Below, piece by piece: positions 1 to 6,538 of a stretch of DNA of 64,000 nt (positions within the stretch are counted from its first letter, which is position 1; the number at the start of each line of letters is the position of its first letter). The stretch is from positions 434,001 to 498,000 of the forward strand of contig CAWFNG010000001.1 of NCBI GenBank assembly GCA_963817135.1, written 5' to 3'. A model generated the notes under the pieces. That model was not told the origin of the DNA and ran no database searches. It was given only the letters and a program-made list of their open reading frames with translations. The DNA is from VAZQ01 sp963817135 (GTDB taxonomy: Bacteria; Pseudomonadota; Alphaproteobacteria; Rhizobiales; Xanthobacteraceae). Both the position numbers and the translations under genes were made by a program.

Positions 1-1
1 G

Positions 2-277
2 CCGGATGTCCCGACTTCTGCCGAGTCCGGGCTCCCAGGGTTCGAAGCGGTGTTTTACTACGGAGTTTCCGCGCCCGCCGGCACGCCGCGCCCCATCATC
101 GATCTTCTCAGCAGGGAGTTGCGGCTGATCGTGACGTCCGAGGATGTGAAGAAGCGGCTCATTGCCGACGGCACCGATCCGGCGGTCGGCACGCCGGAAG
201 AATACGCCGCCAATATCGAGCGCGAAGAAGGAAAGTGGGCAGCGCTCATCGCCAAACTCGGCCTCAAGGTGGAGTAA
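2..277 (+). CDS. Bug-family tricarboxylate-type solute receptor, C-terminal part
   Basis: This is the last 91 codons of a periplasmic Bug (TctC-like) solute-binding protein, cut by the left window edge. The visible reading opens with PDVPTSAESGLPGF, followed by a 'GVSAPAGTPRPII' stretch. Both are hallmarks of the family's C-terminal lobe (PTxxExGxPG and APAGTPxPII). The protein would capture an organic acid for a tripartite tricarboxylate transporter or act as an orphan receptor. The gene ends 162 bases before the desaturase on the same strand. The ligand cannot be told from this fragment. Two further, complete receptors of the family occur in the window, at 12547 and 44195. Confidence 0.85.
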   Translation, partial: PDVPTSAESGLPGFEAVFYYGVSAPAGTPRPIIDLLSRELRLIVTSEDVKKRLIADGTDPAVGTPEEYAANIEREEGKWAALIAKLGLKVE

Positions 278-297
278 GGCGCATCTCGCGTCCCGGG

Positions 298-356
298 CGC
301 AGCGCAGCACGAAGCGCCTCTTCGGCGCGGACTGGTGCGCTGCAGAACCGGCACCG
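298..356 (+). repeat. Short interspersed GC-rich repeat, copy A
   Basis: The stretch CGCAGCGCAGCACGAAGC and, after a spacer, TGCGCTGCAGAACCGGCACCG recur with few changes on the minus strand at 15945-15985. It lies between a gene end and the next gene start and codes for nothing recognisable. It resembles small interspersed repeats seen between genes in Bradyrhizobium-like genomes, but that assignment rests on memory of the pattern. Confidence 0.4.
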
Positions 357-439
357 CTAAGAAAAAATCCCTTGAGGCGGTACCAAAAGGTGCCGGAACT
401 CGCTAAAAATCCGATGTAATTAGTCAGCAAAGTGCCTCG

Positions 440-1726
440 GTGATTCGCACTGAAGCATCTGCGAGCGCTCGTCGGGCAAAGAAGGCCGGCGAAGTCGTGA
501 AGGTCAGAAAGCAACAGAAAGGTATCGCTGAGATGGCTGCCGATTTCGAGGCCACGCACGACGACATCAATTACCCGTCCACCCTCCCGTTCGTACTGGT
601 GCATATGGCCTGCTTCGCAGCGGTCTGGACCGGCGTCACGTGGCAAGGTATTGCGATCTGCGTGGGGCTTTATTGCCTGCGCATCTTTGCCATCGGCGCG
701 GGTTACCACCGCTACTTTTCCCATCGGGCCTACTCGACCGGCAGAGTGTTTCAGTTCGTCCTCGCGTTTCTCGCTCTCAGCAGCGCGCAGAAGAGCGTCC
801 TGTGGTGGGCCGCCAAGCACCGGCAGCACCACCTGCATTCCGATACCGAGTTGGACGTGCATTCGCCCCGGCGCCGCGGCTTTCTCTACAGCCATGTGGG
901 ATGGATTTTCTCGCGCCAGCATGCCAAGGCCGACCTGGTGAAGGTCGCCGATTTTGCGCGCTATCCCGAACTGATGTGGCTGCACAAGCTCGAACTCCTG
1001 CCGGCGATCACCCTCGGTGTCATCTGTTTTCTCGTTGCCGGCTGGTCGGGCCTGGTAGTCGGCTTCTTCTGGAGCACGGTGCTGCTCTATCACGCGACCT
1101 TCTGCATCAATTCGCTCGCGCATGTGCGCGGCCGCAAGCGCTACGTGACCGGCGACAATTCACGCAACAACTGGCTGTTGGCAATATTCACCATGGGCGA
1201 AGGATGGCACAACAATCACCACGCCTACCAGAGCAGCGCGCGGCAGGGCTTCAAGTGGTGGGAGATCGACCCGACCTATTACATTTTGCGGGCGCTGTCC
1301 TGGCTCGGCATCGTCTGGAACTTGAAAACACCTCCCGAGCAGGTGCTACGCAATGAGCAGCGGCTCGGCGCGCGCGTCGTCAATCGCGCGGCCGAACAGC
1401 TTGCCGCGCATTTCAATTCCGAGCGCATTGCGCTGGCCATCACCGCGGCGTTGCACGGAGCGGAATTGTCCGCGCTGCGGGAACGGCTTGCGCGCGCCCA
1501 TGACCGCGCGACCGAGATGCTGACGACACTGCATGTGTCGCAAATGCCGAGCTTGCCGCAAATGCCGACCCGCGAGGACCTTTCGGCCGCGGCCAAGGCC
1601 ATGTTTGCGAGAACTCCTTCACTCGACGAAATCGCCGACCGTGCCTATGAACTCCTTCTTGTTTCCGTCGGCAGGTGTCTTGTCGCCCCATGTCTTGCGG
1701 CTCCAATCGAAAATCATCATGGATGA
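440..1726 (+). CDS. Membrane acyl-CoA/acyl-lipid desaturase (delta-9 type)
   Basis: A 428-residue integral membrane di-iron desaturase that would introduce a double bond into a fatty acyl chain. The three histidine boxes are all present: HRYFSH at residues 90-95, HRQHH at 127-131 and HNNHH at 257-261. Hydrophobic segments lie around residues 50-80, 105-118 and 188-220, the usual four-helix layout. Residues 300-428 form an extra C-terminal region with helical, alanine- and arginine-rich composition that is not part of the core fold. The reading starts with GTG at 440; an ATG at 533 (residue 32) sits just before the conserved core and may be the true start. The family is certain; substrate and double-bond position are inferred from the stearoyl-CoA-like spacing of the boxes. 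Confidence 0.9.
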   Translation: MIRTEASASARRAKKAGEVVKVRKQQKGIAEMAADFEATHDDINYPSTLPFVLVHMACFAAVWTGVTWQGIAICVGLYCLRIFAIGAGYHRYFSHRAYSTGRVFQFVLAFLALSSAQKSVLWWAAKHRQHHLHSDTELDVHSPRRRGFLYSHVGWIFSRQHAKADLVKVADFARYPELMWLHKLELLPAITLGVICFLVAGWSGLVVGFFWSTVLLYHATFCINSLAHVRGRKRYVTGDNSRNNWLLAIFTMGEGWHNNHHAYQSSARQGFKWWEIDPTYYILRALSWLGIVWNLKTPPEQVLRNEQRLGARVVNRAAEQLAAHFNSERIALAITAALHGAELSALRERLARAHDRATEMLTTLHVSQMPSLPQMPTREDLSAAAKAMFARTPSLDEIADRAYELLLVSVGRCLVAPCLAAPIENHHG

Positions 1727-1820
1727 CAGCACGCATGCAGACATTTGCATTGCGTTGACACAGGCAAGGCTGCCAGTGGAGTCCTTGAAATATCGAAACC
1801 CGAAAGCATCGGAGTGGGAG

Positions 1821-2264
1821 ATGAATTTGCGTCGGCTTTTGGTGCTCGTAGTTGTGATTACGTCGAGTTGGTCCGCCTACGCGCAGGACGCAAAGAAGAC
1901 CGCTGACGATTTCGCAAGCAAATGGGTCATGGCTTATGACGCCGGCGATGCCAAAGCCCTTGCCGAAATGTTCACGCAGGATGGCGTGTTCAACGCCCCC
2001 TCCGGTGCAGTGCTCAAGGGACGCGACGCGATCGAAAAGGCGCTTGCCGGCCGGATAAAAGCGGGGTGGACGAAGGAAACGGTCACGACAACCGACGCGG
2101 GGGCCGTGGGAAACGCGGTTTGGGCTGCCGGTGAATATGCTTTGTTCGGCTCCGGCGAAGTGGCCGGCAAACAAGCCGGCGGACACTTTGGCTGGGTGCT
2201 CGTGCGCGACGGCGATGCCTGGCGCATCGCGATGCTCACCGCAAACGTAAGCCCGGCAAAATAG
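1821..2264 (+). CDS. Secreted NTF2-like (SgcJ/EcaC, DUF4440-type) protein
   Basis: 147 residues. An N-terminal signal peptide (MNLRRLLVLVVVITSSWSAYA) is followed by an NTF2-like alpha/beta barrel. The order of elements (a helix ending in AYDAGDAKALAEMFTQDG, then KGRDAIEKAL, then a C-terminal sheet closing with DGDAWRIAMLTAN) is that of the SgcJ/EcaC and DUF4440 proteins. Members bind small hydrophobic ligands, and many have no known reaction. The ATG at 1821 was chosen because it begins a good signal peptide; longer in-frame readings upstream overlap the desaturase end. The gene lies 94 bases after the desaturase on the same strand and could be cotranscribed. No catalytic residue can be named. 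Confidence 0.8.
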   Translation: MNLRRLLVLVVVITSSWSAYAQDAKKTADDFASKWVMAYDAGDAKALAEMFTQDGVFNAPSGAVLKGRDAIEKALAGRIKAGWTKETVTTTDAGAVGNAVWAAGEYALFGSGEVAGKQAGGHFGWVLVRDGDAWRIAMLTANVSPAK

Positions 2265-2541
2265 GCATCCGCCTACGCCAAAATTCCGGCAGGTCGCGAT
2301 AAAGGTCGAGCGCCAGAAATCTGCTGTCTACCCGACCACGCGTGCAACTCGCGGCAGGAAAATATTTCTCCCAGCGGGCGCGCAAAAAGCACATCTCATT
2401 TGCCGCCGCTCGAACTATGAAATTTCTTGGACTTGAACGGCGCAGCCACCGCGTTAATTACGTGAGCACTGTCTTGATTAACAACCGATTCTGTGCGGCA
2501 GCTTCGACTGTGTCCGGCTAATTCAAAAAACGAGATGATTG
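2265..2541. other. Intergenic stretch before the YeeE/YedE gene
   Basis: About 277 bases without a convincing gene. It is more AT-rich near 2400-2530 than its surroundings, as expected of a promoter region for the following permease. A 34-codon open reading from the ATG at 2417 exists but has no supporting feature. No terminator hairpin was recognised. Confidence 0.4.
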
Positions 2542-3801
2542 ATGACCGATCTTTCCGTTGACGCCCCGCTGCTCGCGAGCGAGCGCGGCACAATTCCGCA
2601 GATCAATGCGACGGTGGTGACTTTCGCCTCGGCTCTGCTGGCTGCCGGCGCGCTGGCACTGGCAAACGCCCATGGCTGGCGCCACGGCGCGTTGTTTCTT
2701 CTCGGCGGCGGATTAGGCCTTGTCCTTTACCACGCGCTGTTCGGCTTCACTTCGGCGTGGCGCGTGTTCATTGCCAACGGTCGCGGCGCCGGATTGCGCG
2801 CGCAGATGCTGATGCTCGCGGTCGCCGTCGTGCTGTTCTTTCCGGCGCTCGCCGAGGGCAGCCTTTTCGGCCAACCCGTGCATGGCGAATACGGGGCGGT
2901 CGGCGTCTCGGTCCTTGTCGGCGCTTTCCTGTTCGGGCTCGGAATGCAGCTCGGCGGCGGCTGTGCTTCGGGTACCCTCTACACTGCCGGCGGCGGCAAC
3001 ACGCGCATGCTGGTGACCCTGTTCTTCTTCATTGCGGGGTCTGTGCTCGGCGCCTGGCATTTGCCCTGGTGGTCGGCGCAGCCCAATGTCGGACAAATCT
3101 CGCTGATTTCAACCGTCGGCGCCTTTCCCGCTCTGCTTCTCAGCCTCGCCGCTTTTGCGGTCATCGCCGGTTTGACGGTTGTGGTCGAGCGGCGCCGGCA
3201 CGGGGCGCTCCTTTCCGGCGTTGCTACCGACCGCCGCGGATGGCGGCGTTTTCTGCACGGGCCGTGGCCGCTGCTCGCCGGTGCCGTGGCGCTGGCGATT
3301 GGAAATTTTGCGACGCTCTATCTCGCCGGCCGGCCCTGGGGAATCACTTCGGCCTTTGCGTTGTGGGGCTCGAAGATTGCCGCCGGCTTCGCTGCCGATG
3401 TCACGTCCTGGGGCTACTGGCAGCCACCGGCACGCGCGCAGGCGCTGCGCGAAAGCGTGTTCGCCGATATCACCTCGGTCATGGATTTCGGGATCATCCT
3501 CGGCGCGCTGCTTGCCGCCGGGCTTGCGGGAAAGTTCAAGCCCGGCTGGAAACTGCCGCCGCGTTCGCTCATTGCCGCGGTGATCGGCGGACTGCTGCTC
3601 GGCTATGGCGCGCGATTGGCTTATGGCTGCAATATCGGCGCTTATTTCAGCGGCATTGCCTCCGCGAGCGTGCACGGCTGGCTCTGGCTCGCCGCCGCCT
3701 TCCTCGGCAGCATCGTCGGCACGCGTCTGCGTCCCTGGTTCGGCCTGAGCGTGGAAGGCAATCTCACCCGCGCGCAGACCGGCTGGGTCGCGCGCGATTA
3801 G
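2542..3801 (+). CDS. YeeE/YedE family sulfur-compound (thiosulfate) transporter
   Basis: A 419-residue polytopic membrane protein with about ten hydrophobic helices and two Sulf_transp repeats. The repeats are marked by the paired motifs GGGCASG (Cys141) and YGCNIG (Cys363), the conserved cysteines lining the thiosulfate path in YeeE. Family members import thiosulfate or related sulfur compounds for cysteine synthesis or sulfur oxidation. The ATG at 2542 directly follows an in-frame TTG and is the better start. No TusA/YeeD partner gene follows, although one is often adjacent. The stop overlaps by four bases the stop of a convergent short antitoxin gene on the other strand. Confidence 0.88.
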   Translation: MTDLSVDAPLLASERGTIPQINATVVTFASALLAAGALALANAHGWRHGALFLLGGGLGLVLYHALFGFTSAWRVFIANGRGAGLRAQMLMLAVAVVLFFPALAEGSLFGQPVHGEYGAVGVSVLVGAFLFGLGMQLGGGCASGTLYTAGGGNTRMLVTLFFFIAGSVLGAWHLPWWSAQPNVGQISLISTVGAFPALLLSLAAFAVIAGLTVVVERRRHGALLSGVATDRRGWRRFLHGPWPLLAGAVALAIGNFATLYLAGRPWGITSAFALWGSKIAAGFAADVTSWGYWQPPARAQALRESVFADITSVMDFGIILGALLAAGLAGKFKPGWKLPPRSLIAAVIGGLLLGYGARLAYGCNIGAYFSGIASASVHGWLWLAAAFLGSIVGTRLRPWFGLSVEGNLTRAQTGWVARD

Positions 3802-3974
3802 CGATACACTTTAAGCTGCCGTTCCAGGCGCCGACGCGCCAGATAGAAATCTTCAATGTCTTCGAGCTGATGCAGAATTGCCTCCCGCGCGGAATAGCTC
3901 TTGCTGCGGCCGGTTTTCTTCGCCAGCGCCTCAAGCCGCTGCTCGATGTCGCGCGGCAAACGAAGGGCGAGCAT
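3798..3974 (-). CDS. Short RelB-like antitoxin (orphan)
   Basis: A 58-residue protein starting at the ATG on 3974, with a Shine-Dalgarno GGAGG (3985-3981) six bases upstream. The N-terminal part MLALRLPRDIEQRLEALAKK, then TGRSKSYSAREAIL and LEDIEDFYLARRRLE, is the ribbon-helix-helix and linker pattern of RelB/DinJ-type antitoxins. The usual C-terminal tail that wraps the RelE toxin (about 20 more residues) is missing: the reading stops at KVYR inside the end of the convergent permease gene. No RelE-like toxin follows on the same strand. It is therefore either a solitary regulator or a remnant of a toxin-antitoxin pair lost next to the permease. Confidence 0.72.
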   Translation of the reverse strand: MLALRLPRDIEQRLEALAKKTGRSKSYSAREAILHQLEDIEDFYLARRRLERQLKVYR

Positions 3975-4193
3975 TCAGAGCCTCCAATTTTAGGCTATAC
4001 ATGCAGCATTGGTTCTTTTGGAAATGGCTACCGCGTCCATGCGCACTTTCCCAGCCAACCAAGATAGGACTTTCACGGGCAAGTACTCGAAAATCAAGAC
4101 GAAAGGCAGCATGTCGGGCGGCTTGCGTCGACGACCAAGAAATGAGAGCCTCGACGTGCGTACCCTCCCGCCTACTTGCTTATGGAGGAGCCG

Positions 4194-4580
4194 TTGAAAG
4201 CAGTTCTGGCCGCGATTGCGCTTTGTGTGGCCGCTGTGCCGGCACAGTCGCGATCCCTGCATGTTGCCGGTACGGCCGGCTATTTGTCGGAATGGGAGTT
4301 CGATGGCGAGGTCACGGAGAGAGTATCAGGTGAAAGCAACGAGCTGTTCGGGCCGCTGATCTGGAAGCATGTCGGATTTTGCAGCGTGAGCGGCCCGCAA
4401 GAAAAACAAGGAGAAATCAGAATGCGTTTTTCCAAAGCGGGCTCGTTATCCCACCTCAGCGCAACCCTCTCGCTCGATGGAAGCCAATGTGTTTATACCG
4501 GCGAGTTTTCCGGCGGCTCCAGCGGGCACATGGATTGCTCCAACTCCAAAGGCATTCCGCTCTCGATTTCCGTCAAGTGA
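4194..4580 (+). CDS. Small secreted protein of unknown function
   Basis: 128 residues read from a TTG at 4194, which has a GGAGG five bases upstream. An ATG at 4182, four codons earlier in the same frame, is the alternative start. The N-terminus (MKAVLAAIALCVAAVPAQS) is a signal peptide. The mature part is predicted beta-rich with alternating polar and hydrophobic positions, and has three cysteines (in FCSVSG, SQCVYTG and MDCSNS). I do not recognise the family. It lies just ahead of a DUF2946-like gene, the PCu(A)C gene and the outer-membrane receptor, so a role at the cell envelope is plausible but unproven. Confidence 0.6.
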   Translation: MKAVLAAIALCVAAVPAQSRSLHVAGTAGYLSEWEFDGEVTERVSGESNELFGPLIWKHVGFCSVSGPQEKQGEIRMRFSKAGSLSHLSATLSLDGSQCVYTGEFSGGSSGHMDCSNSKGIPLSISVK

Positions 4581-4585
4581 GGTCA

Positions 4586-4972
4586 ATGGAAGTTCAGATG
4601 GCCGGTCGTTCCCGTAAACCGACAAGGTTGCTTCGGAACAGTATTGCACTCACTGCGGTCTATTTGATTGCATTGCAGACTCTGCTTTTGAGCTTCATAC
4701 CCGCAGGTCATTTCGGCTTTGATCCATTCGCAGTTATTTGCGCGACCGACAGTTCGCGAGACCATGGTCCTTCTGTACCGAAACATGGAAGCGACTGCGA
4801 TGCTTGTCTCGCCGCATGCACTAGTTCACCGGTTCTCGTTCCTGCAAGCGTTGCATTCTCGCCGATGCTTTTTGCCGATAAACCGCAGCGCCTGACGTTC
4901 TTGGTCGAAGCGCCATCGCTGCGACCAAAGCATCAGCCGCAAGAATCGCGCGCACCTCCAATTCCATCCTGA
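4586..4972 (+). CDS. DUF2946-like small membrane/periplasmic protein
   Basis: 128 residues with one hydrophobic N-terminal segment (about residues 17-40). A short soluble region follows, with a histidine and three cysteines in HGSDCDACLAAC (Cys71, Cys74, Cys78). This small anchored protein with a CxxC-type pair after an aspartate/histidine is typical of DUF2946, which is repeatedly found beside copper chaperones and TonB-dependent receptors. Function is inferred as copper handling from that context. The gene begins five bases after the stop of the preceding secreted protein and lies 92 bases before the PCu(A)C gene. The match to DUF2946 is by pattern only. Confidence 0.65.
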   Translation: MEVQMAGRSRKPTRLLRNSIALTAVYLIALQTLLLSFIPAGHFGFDPFAVICATDSSRDHGPSVPKHGSDCDACLAACTSSPVLVPASVAFSPMLFADKPQRLTFLVEAPSLRPKHQPQESRAPPIPS

Positions 4973-5064
4973 CCTGGGCGCCTGCGGCGCCTGTTATGCA
5001 TGTTGGCCGCGCAGCTAACTAGAGCGCGTGGCTGGTCTTCAACACATCGTTCAGGAGTCTAACA

Positions 5065-5547
5065 ATGCGTCTGATCGCTTTCTGCTTTGCCGCCGTCTGC
5101 GGTTTGGCTGTTACCACCGCGCATGCCCGCGACTACAAGGCGGGCTCCCTTGACATTGCTGATCCATGGTCCCGCGCCACTCCGAAAGGAGCGAGTGTTG
5201 CGGCCGGTTACATGAAAATCACCAACACCGGCACGGCCCCCGATCGGCTGATCAGTGGGTCCTCGGATGTGGCGCCCACATTCGAGGTTCACGAGATGAC
5301 AATGGACAACGGCGTGGCGAAGATGCGCCCGGTCAAAGGAGGCCTCGAAATCAAACCGGGTGAGACGGTTGAGCTCAAGCCGGGCTCGTTCCACGTGATG
5401 TTTGTCGGTTTGAAGAAGCCGCTCTCCGTGGGCGATCACCTCAAGGGAATGCTGGTGTTCGAGAAGGCCGGCACGGTGAACGTCGAGTTTGACGTGCGTG
5501 CGATGGGTGCGGAGCCGGGCCGCGACATGCCGGGCATGAAGATGTAG
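5065..5547 (+). CDS. Periplasmic copper chaperone PCu(A)C
   Basis: A 160-residue secreted cupredoxin-like copper(I) chaperone. The copper-binding set is complete: His76 and Met78 in HEM, Met87, and His110 with Met112 in HVM, giving the H(M)x10Mx22HxM arrangement of the family. A signal peptide covers about residues 1-21 (cleaved near AHA-RD). The C-terminus DMPGMKM adds methionines that may also bind copper. Such proteins deliver Cu(I) to the CuA and CuB centres of cytochrome oxidase or buffer periplasmic copper. A GGAG precedes the ATG. It stands between two DUF2946-like genes and upstream of a TonB-dependent receptor, a grouping expected for copper uptake or delivery. Confidence 0.93.
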   Translation: MRLIAFCFAAVCGLAVTTAHARDYKAGSLDIADPWSRATPKGASVAAGYMKITNTGTAPDRLISGSSDVAPTFEVHEMTMDNGVAKMRPVKGGLEIKPGETVELKPGSFHVMFVGLKKPLSVGDHLKGMLVFEKAGTVNVEFDVRAMGAEPGRDMPGMKM

Positions 5548-5877
5548 AGCCGGTAATAGCATCAGCCGCTCCGTTTAGGCACAGTACCGTTGCCGGGTTG
5601 TCTGGGGGGATCCCGCACCCTGGGCAACCTCGGCGAGGAGGTGTGTTGCGGTCGAGGACGACTGATCCGCACGCTCGCCAAACAATCCTTGCGTGCGATT
5701 AGTCCGCTCCGATCTCCTCGCGTACGGACTTACGGGCTCCAGCGCAATCGAAATGGTCGTCAACATCGTTGGCGACCTATGCCGGTGTTGCCGCAAGAGC
5801 ACAATCGCGCGGAAATCCCAGGATGATGGATTGCCCGCGCGCCCGCGCCGGACGATCCTGTCCTCCGGGGGCAACAG
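5548..5877. other. 330-base intergenic region between PCu(A)C and the second DUF2946-like gene
   Basis: No convincing coding region is visible here on either strand; the open frames are GC-driven shadows. The region was scanned by eye for a cobalamin or other metal riboswitch ahead of the downstream TonB receptor, and no core motif was recognised. It probably holds the promoter of the 5878 gene. Confidence 0.4.
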
Positions 5878-6285
5878 ATGCGTACAGCTGCGGCAGCAAT
5901 AGCGCGCATTGGGCGACGGATCGTCGTCGCCGCGCTGGTGCTTGCACTCGCTGTTCAAGGGCTGAGCGTTGCGCTCGCCGGCGCTGCGCTGGCCGGAAAG
6001 CTGTCGACGGATTCGCCTTGGCCAGGCTTTGAACTGTGTCAGCACGATCCAAGCATTGCGCCGGCCCCATCGCCGGGTTTGCCGGCAAGCGATGCTGATT
6101 GCGATAAGCATTGCATTTTTTGTCTTGCCGCAGGCACTCACATCCTCGCCGCGCCCGAACTTTCATTGAGTTTACTGTTTTTCACGGTTGCACAGGTGGG
6201 GTGGCCGCTCACCGAGCGGCATTTTGCTCCCTGGCCGACCCGCAACCCGAATGCCCGACCGCGAGGCCCGCCGCTGCCCGCGTAA
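5878..6285 (+). CDS. DUF2946-like protein upstream of the TonB receptor
   Basis: 135 residues with an N-terminal hydrophobic segment (residues 15-40). A cysteine motif DCDKHCIFC (Cys75, Cys79, Cys82, with His78) is followed by a second hydrophobic stretch. The short length, position directly upstream of a TonB-dependent receptor and Cys/His cluster after an anchor fit the DUF2946 family. A metal-binding, probably copper-related, role is inferred. The gene ends 24 bases before the start of the receptor gene, so the two are likely one transcript. The arginine/proline-rich end (residues 120-135) has no known role. Confidence 0.65.
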   Translation: MRTAAAAIARIGRRIVVAALVLALAVQGLSVALAGAALAGKLSTDSPWPGFELCQHDPSIAPAPSPGLPASDADCDKHCIFCLAAGTHILAAPELSLSLLFFTVAQVGWPLTERHFAPWPTRNPNARPRGPPLPA

Positions 6286-6309
6286 TTAGCAGCCGGCCCT
6301 GATCCATCA

Positions 6310-6531
<222 letters not shown>

Positions 6532-6538
6532 CTCCTGT

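Noticed and set aside
2417..2521. 34-codon open reading upstream of the YeeE/YedE gene as a leader peptide
   Set aside because: There is no run of regulatory codons, no attenuator hairpin and no clear ribosome binding site.
5548..5877. Possible metal or cobalamin riboswitch ahead of the DUF2946/TonB genes
   Set aside because: No recognisable core boxes or closing stems of known riboswitch classes could be found by eye. A covariance-model search would decide.
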